In this document: positions 5,855 through 13,990 of the stretch, one piece after another
Layout: each line of letters starts with the position of its first letter
How positions within the stretch are numbered: position 1 is the stretch's first letter
Assembly (NCBI GenBank): GCA_900541195.1
Contig: UQIY01000046.1
Span: forward strand, 1-16,996
DNA length: 16,996 nucleotides
Direction of reading: 5' to 3'
Source of the DNA: an uncultured Collinsella sp.
GTDB lineage: Bacteria; Actinomycetota; Coriobacteriia; Coriobacteriales; Coriobacteriaceae
Notes under the pieces: generated by a model
Databases searched by the model: none
Seen by the model: the letters and a program-made list of their open reading frames with translations, nothing else
Told to the model about the DNA's origin: nothing
Position numbers and translations under genes: made by a program

Positions 5855-7990
5855 GTGGCAAAAAAGCCTCAGCACGCTCAGAACAACCAGCGCAACCAGC
5901 AGGGCAAACAGGGCCAGCAGCAAAAGCGCGGCGGTAAGGCGCAGGGTGGGCACACCACTCATACCCCGGCAGCGCCTGCCCGTCCCTGGCGCCCGGGCCG
6001 CGACAAGTTCCTCCCCGTCAGCCGCGCCGATATGGACGCGCGCGGCTGGGACCAGTGCGACTTCGTCTACATCTGCGGCGACGCCTACGTGGACCACCCC
6101 AGCTTTGGCATGGCCATCGTCAGCCGCGTACTCGACGCGCACGGCTACAAGGTGGGCATCATCTGCCAGCCCGACTGGACCGACCCCGCCAGCATCACGG
6201 TGCTCGGCGAGCCGCGCCTGGGCTTTCTCGTCAGCGCCGGCAACATGGACTCCATGGTCAACCACTATTCGGTGACCAAGCACCGCCGCCACACCGACGC
6301 CTATACCCCCGGTGGCGAGGAGGGGCGCCGTCCCAACCGTGCCGTCACGGTCTACGGCAACCTCATCCGCCAGACGTTCAAGGACGCCCCCATCATCATC
6401 GGCGGCATCGAGGCAAGCCTGCGCCGTCTGGCCCATTATGACTACTGGCAGGACAAGCTCAAGCGCTCGGTACTGCTCGACTCGGGCGCCGACATCCTCA
6501 TCTACGGCATGGGCGAGCACGCGATTGTCGAGATCGCCGACGCGCTCGACGCGGGACTGCCCGTCGATCAAATCACCTATATCAACGGCACCGTCTACCG
6601 CACCAGCTCGCTCGACGAGGTCTACGACTACGACCTGCTGCCCAGCTGGAACGACCTTGCCGCCGACAAGCTCAACTACGCGCGCAGCTTTAACGTGCAG
6701 CAGCAGAATATGGACCCCATCACCGGACACCGCCTGGTAGAACCCTACCCCAATAGCGTCTATGTGGTGCAGAACCCGCCGTCGGCGACGCTCACCACCG
6801 ACGAGATGGACGAGGTGGCCGAACTCCCCTACGCACGCGATTGGCATCCCGACTACGACGCGGCGGGCGGCGTGCCGGCCTTTGCCGAGATCAAGTTTTC
6901 GATCAGCTCCAACCGCGGGTGCTTTGGCGAGTGCTCGTTTTGCGCGCTGACCTTCCACCAGGGTCGCGTGCTGCAGATGCGCAGCCACGATTCAATCATG
7001 CGCGAGGCCGAGCTGCTCACGCACGATCCCGAGTTTAAGGGCTACATCAACGACGTGGGCGGACCGACGGCAAACTTTAGCCGCCCGGCCTGCGACAAGC
7101 AGCTCAAACACGGCGTGTGCAAGAACAAGCGCTGCCTGTGGCCGAGCGTGTGCAAGAACATGGTGGTCGACGAGAGCGGCTACACGCAGCTGTTGCGCGA
7201 CCTGCGCCAGCTGCCGGGCGTCAAGAAGGTCTTCGTGCGCAGCGGCATCCGCTTTGACTACACCATGGCCGATGCCTCGGACGAGTTTTTGCGCGAGCTG
7301 CTGGAGCACCATGTCTCTGGCCAGCTGCGCGTAGCGCCCGAGCACGTGAGCGATGCGGTGCTGAGTGTAATGGGCAAGCCGAGCCGCGCCGTCTACGATG
7401 CGTTCTGCCGTAAATTTGAACGCTTGAACCGCGAATACGGTCTTAAGCAGTACGTGGTGCCGTACCTGATCTCGAGCCACCCCGGCTCGACCATGAAGGA
7501 AGCCGTGGACCTTGCCGAGGCCGTACGCGACATGGGCTACATGCCCGAGCAGGTGCAGGACTTCTACCCCACCCCGTCCACCATGTCGACCTGCATGTAC
7601 TACACCGGCGTGGACCCGCGCACCATGGAGCCGATCTATGTGGCGCGCGACCCGCACGAGAAGGCCATGCAGCGCGCGCTCATCCAGTATCGCAAGCCCG
7701 AGAACTACAAGCTTGTGCGCGAGGCATTGGAAAAGGCCGGGCGTCGTGACCTGATCGGCTACACCAAGCATTGCCTGATCCGTCCCGTACCGCCGCGCCC
7801 GGGCGAGACGTCTGCTGGCGGCGGACATGGGACCGGCAAGAAGGGCGGCAAGGCCCACGGTAGCGCCGCCGGCAAGGGACCCAAGGGTAGAAAGGGCCAC
7901 GGCGGCATGTCGCGTGCGCAAAACACCGCAGGCCGCAACCGCGCGGCCCAGGGGCGTCAGGGCGCAAACGGAGGCGGGCGTCGCAACTAG
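5855..7990 (+). CDS. ygiQ: YgiQ-family radical SAM protein
   Basis: YgiQ proteins have an N-terminal B12-binding-like domain and a radical SAM core; their reaction is not established. The 711-residue product has the full domain order: DVYICGDAYVDHPSFG-like start (about 65-80), IIIGGIEASLRRLAHYDYW (about 177-195) and the iron-sulfur motif CFGECSFC (C356, C360, C363) with SISSNRG just before it. Further on are GGPTANF, a second Cys-rich block (CDKQLKHGVCKNKRC) and QDFYPTP. The start is GTG 5855, preceded by GGGAGG (5845-5850). The frame is open upstream but that part lacks homology. The N-terminus (1-35) is Gln/Asn/Lys-rich and the last 65 residues (about 646-711) are Gly/Lys/Arg-rich, like tails of RNA-binding proteins. 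The stop overlaps that of the convergent CPBP gene. Confidence 0.93.
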   Translation: MAKKPQHAQNNQRNQQGKQGQQQKRGGKAQGGHTTHTPAAPARPWRPGRDKFLPVSRADMDARGWDQCDFVYICGDAYVDHPSFGMAIVSRVLDAHGYKVGIICQPDWTDPASITVLGEPRLGFLVSAGNMDSMVNHYSVTKHRRHTDAYTPGGEEGRRPNRAVTVYGNLIRQTFKDAPIIIGGIEASLRRLAHYDYWQDKLKRSVLLDSGADILIYGMGEHAIVEIADALDAGLPVDQITYINGTVYRTSSLDEVYDYDLLPSWNDLAADKLNYARSFNVQQQNMDPITGHRLVEPYPNSVYVVQNPPSATLTTDEMDEVAELPYARDWHPDYDAAGGVPAFAEIKFSISSNRGCFGECSFCALTFHQGRVLQMRSHDSIMREAELLTHDPEFKGYINDVGGPTANFSRPACDKQLKHGVCKNKRCLWPSVCKNMVVDESGYTQLLRDLRQLPGVKKVFVRSGIRFDYTMADASDEFLRELLEHHVSGQLRVAPEHVSDAVLSVMGKPSRAVYDAFCRKFERLNREYGLKQYVVPYLISSHPGSTMKEAVDLAEAVRDMGYMPEQVQDFYPTPSTMSTCMYYTGVDPRTMEPIYVARDPHEKAMQRALIQYRKPENYKLVREALEKAGRRDLIGYTKHCLIRPVPPRPGETSAGGGHGTGKKGGKAHGSAAGKGPKGRKGHGGMSRAQNTAGRNRAAQGRQGANGGGRRN

Positions 7991-8898
7991 GGCAGCGGTG
8001 CGCTCGCTGCATCCATCCCACACGCGTGGCGCAGCGAGCGCATCGCCTCTACCAGCACAAAGCCGGCGATAGCGACCGTAATTGCCACGTCGAACGGCGT
8101 GTTCACAAACCACAGCAACGTCATGAGATACGACCCGGCGTTAAAGGCAAAATGCAGCAGGATCGTGTAGCGAAGCTTTCCGGTGGTCACGAGCACCCAG
8201 CCAAAGACCAGACCGGCGGCGCCGGCGTAGCAGCCCTGCACCCAGTTCATATGCATAAAGCCAAAGATGACCGCCTGCAGCACAATCGCCGCAGCGATGC
8301 CTCGCTTGTCCGGCGCCGCCCAGGGCACCATGGCGACGTCTTGCGCCCGCGCGCGACGCCGACGCTTCCAGAGCGGACGGCACTGCGGGTTAAATGCTCG
8401 GAGCGAAAACTCAAAAATGATACCGCGCACCAGCAGCTCCTCGCAAAACGGAGCGCCGATCACCGTGGTCAGGACGGCCAGATAGCTCGTGTCGCCCATG
8501 CCCGTCTCCTCGACAAGTTCGCTGTAATCGGCCGCCGCCTCGGGCAACAGCGACAGCACAGCGTCGGTCACGTAGCCAACGACCACCTGCAGGGCAAGGC
8601 CGATCACGATAACGCAGGCGATGCGCCTCCACGCTTTGCCTGCTCCCCCGCCAAGCGAGCGCTCGCCCTGCCAGCGCGCCATAAACGAGCGCGGCCACAG
8701 ATAACGCCACCACAGCAGTGCCATCAAAAACGACGCCATCTGCGCGGCAGCCTGAAGCAATTGAATATCGAGGTCGTCAATCGAAAAACCCATGAACACC
8801 GACGCGACACCCAGAGCGGAAAACAAAACCACGCTCAGGGCAATATCTGCCGCGACAACGCCTAAGCAAGCAAGTGTCCACACCAACGCGTTGAGCAT
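7987..8898 (-). CDS. CPBP-family intramembrane metalloprotease (CAAX-like)
   Basis: CPBP (Abi/CAAX) proteins are membrane proteases related to eukaryotic Rce1; bacterial members include bacteriocin self-immunity proteins and maturation proteases. The 303-residue product has the three diagnostic motifs: EE-xxx-R in FCEELLVRG (E153, E154, R158), FxxxH in FGFMHMN (H216) and HxxxN in HFAFN (H249, N253). They lie in or beside hydrophobic segments, and about eight such segments are seen overall. A basic loop (about 170-190, WKRRRRARAQ) separates motif 1 from motif 2. ATG 8898 is chosen because GGAGG lies 5 bases upstream. No bacteriocin gene is visible next to it, so the substrate is unknown. The 3' end overlaps ygiQ by four bases on the opposite strand. 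Confidence 0.88.
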   Translation of the reverse strand: MLNALVWTLACLGVVAADIALSVVLFSALGVASVFMGFSIDDLDIQLLQAAAQMASFLMALLWWRYLWPRSFMARWQGERSLGGGAGKAWRRIACVIVIGLALQVVVGYVTDAVLSLLPEAAADYSELVEETGMGDTSYLAVLTTVIGAPFCEELLVRGIIFEFSLRAFNPQCRPLWKRRRRARAQDVAMVPWAAPDKRGIAAAIVLQAVIFGFMHMNWVQGCYAGAAGLVFGWVLVTTGKLRYTILLHFAFNAGSYLMTLLWFVNTPFDVAITVAIAGFVLVEAMRSLRHACGMDAASAPLP

Positions 8899-8981
8899 GC
8901 CAACCTCCTCAAAACCGTTCCCTAGTTCTACCACAAACTGGCAAAACACTGACCTCTTGAGGACAGAGGAAAACGGATCAC

Positions 8982-9182
8982 TTATTGATGAGAATCAGGC
9001 GCAGTGCCAAAGGCCCCGCTGGGCGAGATGTCGAACGGGAAGGTGCCGCAGCGATTGAACGCAGCGATAAACATGCGGATGGCGTTGGACGGCGTGGTAC
9101 CCACGAGCTGGGTTGCCGCCGCGAAGGCTGCCTTCTCCTCGGGCAAGACCTTCGCGACTACGGGGGTCATGTGTTCTGCCAT
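8982..9182 (-). CDS. RelB/DinJ-like antitoxin, apparently without toxin partner
   Basis: A 66-residue protein with a ribbon-helix-helix layout: a short strand (PVVAKVLPEE), a helix, the turn GTTPSNAIRMFIAAFNR, then FPFDI. This matches the RelB/DinJ pattern, where a turn with T-x-S/T-x-A-I-R-M is followed by a PF motif. Such antitoxins bind their own operator and neutralise a RelE/YafQ-type mRNA endonuclease. The toxin normally follows within a few bases, but here only 83 bases separate the stop from the CPBP start and no toxin frame is seen. ATG 9182 is used because AAGGAAG lies 4 bases upstream; longer in-frame starts lack such a site. Either the antitoxin is solitary or its toxin has been lost. 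Its small size leaves some doubt. Confidence 0.72.
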   Translation of the reverse strand: MAEHMTPVVAKVLPEEKAAFAAATQLVGTTPSNAIRMFIAAFNRCGTFPFDISPSGAFGTAPDSHQ

Positions 9183-9295
9183 GGCGCTTCCTTTTTGAAA
9201 CGACGGTAGTGCGGATAGATGCGGGCCACGCGGCTGGGCGACGGACTGTGAAGGCAACCCGATTGGCCCGCATCCGGAGTTGTTTCTGCGGCTTT

Positions 9296-9340
9296 GGTAT
9301 TACTTGGTATTCCTAAGTATTACCCCGCAGATAGAATACC
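9296..9340 (-). promoter_or_regulatory. Cluster of GGTAtT half-sites, putative operator region
   Basis: An imperfect palindrome spans 9296-9324 (GGTATTACTT facing AAGTATTACC; 11 of 14 pairs match). Additional half-sites are GGTATTC (9306-9312) and GAATACC (9334-9340), which face each other. Four related half-sites in 45 bases suggest cooperative binding, as for ribbon-helix-helix antitoxins. The site is 115-160 bases upstream of the antitoxin start, rather far for simple autoregulation. Confidence 0.45.
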
Positions 9341-9377
9341 ACACCCGGCCCCATGGAGACGGAGGAAACGGATTATT

Positions 9378-9412
9378 TTTGGTGCAAAGGGGCCAGGTTA
9401 CTTTGCACCAAA
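9378..9412. repeat. Short palindromic repeat, TTGGTGCA family
   Basis: TTTGGTGCAAAG (9378-9389) and CTTTGCACCAAA (9401-9412) are perfect 12-base arms around an 11-base loop, gggccaggtta. Two relatives occur at 14211-14243 and 14323-14355, with a ggggtcaggtt-like loop. This is a dispersed palindrome family in intergenic DNA. Confidence 0.85.
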
Positions 9413-9415
9413 CGG

Positions 9416-9453
9416 CAATGCCCCGCCCACGCAATCACGTGGACGGGGCATTG
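9416..9453 (-). terminator. Probable terminator of the glv operon
   Basis: Sixteen-base arms (9416-9431 and 9438-9453) pair with one mismatch around a 6-base loop and include a GC-rich core, TGCCCCGCCCACG. The hairpin starts 32 bases after the glvA stop on the minus strand. The following tail is CCGTTTGG, not U-rich, so termination efficiency is uncertain. Confidence 0.6.
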
Positions 9454-9485
9454 CTCCAGGTATGCGGTTAGCGACCCTGTTGCTT

Positions 9486-10868
9486 TTACTTAAGCTCGGG
9501 CCAGTAACCCTTGTTGGCCTCGATCATGTCGTCGAGAACCTCCTTGGCGACCTTCATCGACGGCACGGTCTTGTTGAGCGTAAAGGCCTTGAGCGCCTTC
9601 TCGTACGAACCCTCGATCGTAGCCTCGACCACGAGCTTCTCGGAGTTCAGCTGCTGCATCATGAGGCCCTGCTGGAACAGCGGAATGTTGTCGCGGCTGA
9701 TGACCTCGGGGCCGTTCTTGCCAATGTAGGCAGGCAGCTCGACCATAGCGTCGTAGGGCATGTTGGGGATGGCGCCCTTGTTCTCGCAAATGACCAGGAA
9801 GCGCTGCTTGGTGTCGTTCTTCAGAGCGATAGCCAGATCGGCAATCCAGTCGCCGTGGCTGCCCGCATAGAACGTGCTCTCGTCGATCTCGCCCGTCTTC
9901 TCGTAATGGTCGATACCATCAAAGAGGTTCTTCTCACGCGTCTCCTCAACCTCGTTAGCACGGGTGCGCTCGGGGTTGGAGTGCTCGACGAACTCCTTCT
10001 GCTGCAGGTAGTAGTTCAGATACGTGTTGGGCAGGTACTCCGGGAAGCACTCCATGATCTCGTACTCGCCCTTCCAGACGTAGTACCAGCTGCCCTTGGT
10101 GTGGCGGTTCTGCTCGGGGTGCTCGTCGGCGGTCTCCTCGGGCTTCTTTGCCATAAGCGAGCCCATGCCCTTGAGGTAGGAGTCGGGCAGCAGAATCTCA
10201 TGCTCCTTGATGTACTCGCGCAGCTGCGGGAGCACCTCCTCGCCCTTGTGGCGGATCGAGGTGAACCAACCAAAGTGGTTGAGGCCAAAGTAATCGTACT
10301 CGACATCCTTCTTCTCGATATCGAGCGCGGCGCAAACCACGTCGATGATCGCGATCGGCATGTCGCAGATGTTGATGATGCGAGCGTTGGGGCGCAGCAC
10401 GCGGCAGCCCTCGGAGACGATGGCGGCAGGGTTGGAGTAGTTGAGAATCCAGTAGTCCTTCTTGGCGTACTTCTCAACGTCATCGATCAGCTCGACCATG
10501 GGGAAGATGGTGCGCATGCCGTAGGCAAGACCGCCGCAACCGCAAGTCTCCTGACCCACGCAGCCGTGACGCAGCGGAATCTTCTCGTCCTGCTCGCGCA
10601 TGGCGTAGCCGCCCACGCGCATCTGGGCAAACACGAAGCTCGCGTCGGTAAAAGCCGTCTTTTTGTCGGTGGTCACCGTGAGCTTGATGTCCAGGCCGAG
10701 GTCCTCGTGCAAAATCCAGTCCACGAGCACGCCGATCTTGCGCTGGCGCTCCTCGTTGATGTCGTACAGACGAATCTCGTCAACGTCGAGCTCGTCCTTG
10801 CGCAGAGCGATGGACTTGACGATGCCGGGGGTAAAGGTGGATCCGCCACCACACAGAGTAATGATCAT
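9486..10868 (-). CDS. glvA: 6-phospho-alpha-glucosidase, glycoside hydrolase family 4
   Basis: GlvA/MalH hydrolyses PTS-imported maltose 6-phosphate and related 6-phospho-alpha-glucosides to glucose and glucose 6-phosphate, using NAD+ and Mn2+ by an oxidation-elimination mechanism. The 460-residue protein has the N-terminal NAD-binding loop GGGSTFTPG (7-15), HGCVGQETCGCGGLAYGMR (101-119), NPAAIV, and the metal ligands C168 in the subfamily signature CDMP and H198 in NHFGWF. CDMP rather than the CN-x-P of beta-glucosidase-type GH4 members supports alpha specificity. ATG 10868 follows the glvC stop by 3 bases, with AAGGAG inside the end of glvC 9 bases upstream, so the two genes are translationally close. 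A hairpin follows the stop. Family assignment is secure; the natural sugar could be maltose, isomaltose or sucrose isomers. Confidence 0.93.
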   Translation of the reverse strand: MIITLCGGGSTFTPGIVKSIALRKDELDVDEIRLYDINEERQRKIGVLVDWILHEDLGLDIKLTVTTDKKTAFTDASFVFAQMRVGGYAMREQDEKIPLRHGCVGQETCGCGGLAYGMRTIFPMVELIDDVEKYAKKDYWILNYSNPAAIVSEGCRVLRPNARIINICDMPIAIIDVVCAALDIEKKDVEYDYFGLNHFGWFTSIRHKGEEVLPQLREYIKEHEILLPDSYLKGMGSLMAKKPEETADEHPEQNRHTKGSWYYVWKGEYEIMECFPEYLPNTYLNYYLQQKEFVEHSNPERTRANEVEETREKNLFDGIDHYEKTGEIDESTFYAGSHGDWIADLAIALKNDTKQRFLVICENKGAIPNMPYDAMVELPAYIGKNGPEVISRDNIPLFQQGLMMQQLNSEKLVVEATIEGSYEKALKAFTLNKTVPSMKVAKEVLDDMIEANKGYWPELK

Positions 10869-10871
10869 TGT

Positions 10872-12488
10872 TTACTGCTCCTTCTCAATTGCGTTTTCGA
10901 CCTTGTCGCGCATCTCGGCGACCTTCATGCCAAAGATGATCTGGATATTATTGCCGTTGCGGTTGATGCCGCTGTTGGGCACGTGGTTGATGAGGTTCTC
11001 ATCGATGAGATCCGGGTTCTTAACGTTCACGCGGAGACGCGTAAAGCAGTTCTCGAGCTCCTCGATGTTGTCCTTGCCGCCAAGACCTGCGACCAGATCG
11101 GCAATACCTGCATCGACGCCCTCTGCGGGAGCTGCGGCAACAGCGCCCTGCTTCACCGCGACAGATGCGGCGGCCTCGCCCTCGGCAACGGACTCGGCGA
11201 GCTCGGACTCCTCCTCGCGACCAGGCGTGTGGAGGTTGAGCTTCTTAATAAGGAAGGTGAAGAGGAAGAAGTACAGAGCGGCGTTAACGACTCCAAGCAC
11301 CAGCATAACCGGCCAGTTGGTCTTGTCGACACCGAGGACCAGGTTGGAAACCACGATGTTGATGATGCCGCCTGCAGTCGAAGCGGGCACGGAGAGGACC
11401 TTGAGCAGAACCAGGAAGATGCCGGAAAGAACCGAGTGAACGACAAAGAGCACGGGAGCGGCAAAGACAAAGAGGAAGTCCATGGGCTCGGTCACGCAGG
11501 AGAGCACGGCGGTGATGATCAGCGGGATGATAACGGCCTTGGTCTTATCCTTGTTCCCCTTGTAGGCGGTGACGATAAAGGCGAGGCCGATGCCGATGTA
11601 GGGCCACAGATTGTTGAAGGTGTAGCTGTTGAAGTAGGTGCTATCGGAGAAGGGCTGGCCCGTCATTGCCATCTCGGCAACACGGATGGGATAGGCGCCG
11701 GCGATAACCTGATCACCCAGCGTCAGGGTGCCACCCACATCGGAGAACTGGAACGGGGTGTAGATGAGGTGGTGCAGACCGGTGGGAACGAGCAGCTTGT
11801 TGAGCATGCCGTAGATAAACAGACCGATGTTGCCCGACTCCTTAATGATGCCGGCAACGGAGGAGATGGCGCCCTGAACCGGAGGCCAAACGATGCAGAA
11901 GCCAGCGCCCATGATCCAGGAAATGATGATCATAATCAGGAACGGGAAGCGAACGCCCGAGAACATCGAAAGGGCAATGGGGAACTGCTTGTTCGAGTAC
12001 TTGTTGAACACGGCACCGGTGATGCAACCGAGAATGATGCCACCGAACACGCCGGTATCGAGCACCTGAATGCCCATAACGGTGGCCTGGCCGGTTCCGG
12101 TAAGACCGAGCATGCCGCTCGCATCGGCAAGAGAGCCGGTGGCGTTGAGCACGATGTTGTTAGCCTGCAGGAACAGGAAGAACGACATCAGGGCAATCAG
12201 CGAAGCATGGCCCTTGTTCTTCTTTGCCATGGCGCCGGCGATACCCACGCAGAACAGAATCGAGAGGTTGTTGATGATAAACATCAGCGACTGGTAGACA
12301 ACGGCGCCCACAAGCTGGAACGGACCGGAGCCCAGTACGGGGACCAAAGCGCAGATGGTCTTGTTGGTCAGAATGATGCCCACAATGAGCAGGATGCCGG
12401 CAACCGAGAGATACATCATCGGCTGGACGATCGACTTCGCGAACACCTCCAACGGCGCTTTGAAATTGAACTTCTTTTTTGCGGTCAT
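10872..12488 (-). CDS. glvC: PTS alpha-glucoside-specific EIICB component
   Basis: This membrane permease imports and phosphorylates an alpha-glucoside such as maltose. The 538-residue protein has an EIIC domain of about ten membrane segments (about 25-415), including LLVPTGLHHLIYTPFQFSD and the CVTEPMDFLFVF block with the conserved TEP glutamate. An Ala/Glu-rich linker (about 420-455) leads to an EIIB domain with phosphocysteine C481 in ENCFTRLRV. There is no EIIA domain, so it needs phosphate from a separate IIA-Glc protein, which the same operon encodes. ATG 12488 is chosen because GGGGAG lies 7 bases upstream. It is followed directly by glvA. GlvC/MalB-type is preferred over glucose PtsG because of the GH4 partner and overall sequence. 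Confidence 0.93.
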   Translation of the reverse strand: MTAKKKFNFKAPLEVFAKSIVQPMMYLSVAGILLIVGIILTNKTICALVPVLGSGPFQLVGAVVYQSLMFIINNLSILFCVGIAGAMAKKNKGHASLIALMSFFLFLQANNIVLNATGSLADASGMLGLTGTGQATVMGIQVLDTGVFGGIILGCITGAVFNKYSNKQFPIALSMFSGVRFPFLIMIIISWIMGAGFCIVWPPVQGAISSVAGIIKESGNIGLFIYGMLNKLLVPTGLHHLIYTPFQFSDVGGTLTLGDQVIAGAYPIRVAEMAMTGQPFSDSTYFNSYTFNNLWPYIGIGLAFIVTAYKGNKDKTKAVIIPLIITAVLSCVTEPMDFLFVFAAPVLFVVHSVLSGIFLVLLKVLSVPASTAGGIINIVVSNLVLGVDKTNWPVMLVLGVVNAALYFFLFTFLIKKLNLHTPGREEESELAESVAEGEAAASVAVKQGAVAAAPAEGVDAGIADLVAGLGGKDNIEELENCFTRLRVNVKNPDLIDENLINHVPNSGINRNGNNIQIIFGMKVAEMRDKVENAIEKEQ

Positions 12489-12587
12489 AGCGGTACTCCC
12501 CTTCCTTTTCCGCAAATTAAGACAGATGTGCCCTGGACAAGACCGTGAGCCTTGCCTTATATCAATCGATGTGTGGGCACGTTATGC
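12489..12587 (-). other. Structured spacer between licT and glvC
   Basis: GTGCCC (12528-12533) can pair with GGGCAC (12575-12580). Inside that loop GGACAAG (12535-12541) pairs with CTTGCC (12551-12556) leaving one bulged base. There is no strong U-run and no clear antiterminator consensus. It may be a processing site or a weak internal attenuator. Confidence 0.3.
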
Positions 12588-13454
12588 CTAGAGACCAGGT
12601 TCTCCAAGCAGGTTAACAATGTGATATGCGAGATAGCTCTTCTCGGCATCGGTAACGACAACGTTATAGGTAGACGACAAGTGGGCGGCTATGGCGTCCG
12701 CGCACGAGAATGCGCACGGATACGCCGTTTCATCGATTCGGAACAGCGCGTCGCCATTGATTTGCCCGGCCGTGGGGTCAAGCGCCCGCTGTGCGAAAAA
12801 CTGCAGGTGGCGGACGAAACGCTCATAGGGCAACGAGGTGTCATCGAGGGTCGTAGCATAGCGCTTGGAAACAATCGCGAGCACGTCGCGAACAAGCTGG
12901 ACCGAGACGATTAGACGGTCGGAGCGTTGCGGCATGGTGGCGTTGACGATATGCAGCGTAATGAAGCCCTGCTCTTCTTCGCTCATCTGGATGCCCATAT
13001 ACTCCTTGATAATCTGCAGCGCACGGCCCGCAAGTGCATACTCCTTGCGATAGAACTGCTGGATCTCGAGCAGCAACGGATTCTCACAGGAGACGCCCTT
13101 GCGCTCGCGCTCCAAAGCAAGGCTGATATGGTCTGCGAGAGCAATGAGAATCTTGTCGTTGATATCAACATTGAGCTCTCGACGGAGCATCTGAACAATA
13201 TCTTCGGCAATCATGAGGTTGACGGTGGGGATGGACTCCAAAAGATGTGCCAAGCGGTCAATCGTACGCGAGTCCTGAGAAGTTCCCTTCTGCAACGCGT
13301 AGGTCTTTTCGATCGACGCCTCGTCGATGGCATCGCCGGCATGACGGCCAAAGCAGAGGCCTCGCCCGATGACGATGAGCTCGGAGCCATCGTCCGAAGT
13401 GACCATTGCGACGTTGTTGTTAAAAACTCGCTTGATAACCACGGTACCCACCAC
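12588..13454 (-). CDS. licT: LicT/BglG-family transcriptional antiterminator
   Basis: Proteins of this family bind a ribonucleic antiterminator hairpin in nascent mRNA and prevent an overlapping terminator; activity is set by PTS phosphorylation. The 288-residue protein has the RNA-binding CAT domain (about 1-58, with FNNNVAMV and GRGLCFGRHAGD), then PRD1 with H109 (ALADHISLA) and H168 (TLHIVNA), and PRD2 with H216 (VRHLQFF) and H278 (AYHIVNL). All four regulatory histidines are present, so dual control by its own EII and by HPr is expected. The first codon is GTG; candidates are 13454, 13451 and 13442. The first is 6 bases after the crr stop with GAG about 8 bases upstream; the third also has a purine-rich GGTGG before it. 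Position between crr and glvC suggests it controls this operon. The symbol is by family type. Confidence 0.9.
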   Translation of the reverse strand: MVGTVVIKRVFNNNVAMVTSDDGSELIVIGRGLCFGRHAGDAIDEASIEKTYALQKGTSQDSRTIDRLAHLLESIPTVNLMIAEDIVQMLRRELNVDINDKILIALADHISLALERERKGVSCENPLLLEIQQFYRKEYALAGRALQIIKEYMGIQMSEEEQGFITLHIVNATMPQRSDRLIVSVQLVRDVLAIVSKRYATTLDDTSLPYERFVRHLQFFAQRALDPTAGQINGDALFRIDETAYPCAFSCADAIAAHLSSTYNVVVTDAEKSYLAYHIVNLLGEPGL

Positions 13455-13460
13455 AAGAAT

Positions 13461-13973
13461 TTACTCGGAAAGCCAGATGACAGGCTCTTTAACAGCAACA
13501 GGGCCGGAAGCATGCTCACGAAGAGTCGAGTTCTCCGAGCGCTCGCACACGATAACGAAGACCGTGGGATCGAAGCCGGCGGCGCGAACCGCGTCGAAAT
13601 CGACCTCGAGGAGGGGCTGGCCCGCGTCGACACGGTCACCCTGGGCAACAATCGCATGGAAGCCCTTGCCCTCAAGCTTAACAGTGTCGATTCCGATATG
13701 CAGCATCACCTGAGCAGAGCTGTCGTCGGACATGATGCCCAGCGCGTGCTCAGTCGGAAACAGCGCCGCGACGGTGCCGGAAACAGGAGCGCACACCGTT
13801 CCCTCTTGGGGAACCACGGCAACGCCATCGCCCACGGCACGGCTGCTAAAAGCAGGGTCATTGGTATTTTCTAGATGAACAAGCTCGCCGGAAACGGGAG
13901 CGAGGATTTCGAACTCGGAAGCTGCAGTCTTCTGCTCATCCGAACCGCCCATCAGGCGAGAAAAGAAACCCAT
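13461..13973 (-). CDS. crr: PTS glucose-type IIA component (IIA-Glc, Crr-like)
   Basis: A cytosolic phosphocarrier that takes phosphate from HPr and gives it to an EIIB domain. The 170-residue protein is about the size of E. coli Crr and shows the same elements: ILAPVSGELV, VCAPVSGTV, H76 in PTEHALGI and phosphorylated H92 in MLHIGIDTVKL, then KGF. ATG 13973 is used because AAGGGA lies 9 bases upstream; an upstream ATG at 13991 has no site. The next gene begins 6 bases after the stop. It supplies the IIA activity that GlvC lacks. Whether it also serves other glucose-family permeases and global catabolite control cannot be judged here. It is preceded by a long leader with a candidate antitermination switch. 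Confidence 0.92.
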   Translation of the reverse strand: MGFFSRLMGGSDEQKTAASEFEILAPVSGELVHLENTNDPAFSSRAVGDGVAVVPQEGTVCAPVSGTVAALFPTEHALGIMSDDSSAQVMLHIGIDTVKLEGKGFHAIVAQGDRVDAGQPLLEVDFDAVRAAGFDPTVFVIVCERSENSTLREHASGPVAVKEPVIWLSE

Positions 13974-13990
13974 GGTGGCATGTCCCTTCA

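Noticed and set aside
5558..6988. Open frame of 476 codons on the minus strand
   Set aside because: It lies antisense to ygiQ and has no recognisable motif; it also overlaps the true DUF1275 start.
9294..12548. Open frame of 1084 codons on the plus strand
   Set aside because: It is fully antisense to glvA and glvC, both of which have clear family motifs. The product is a low-complexity string typical of the complement of GC-biased codons.
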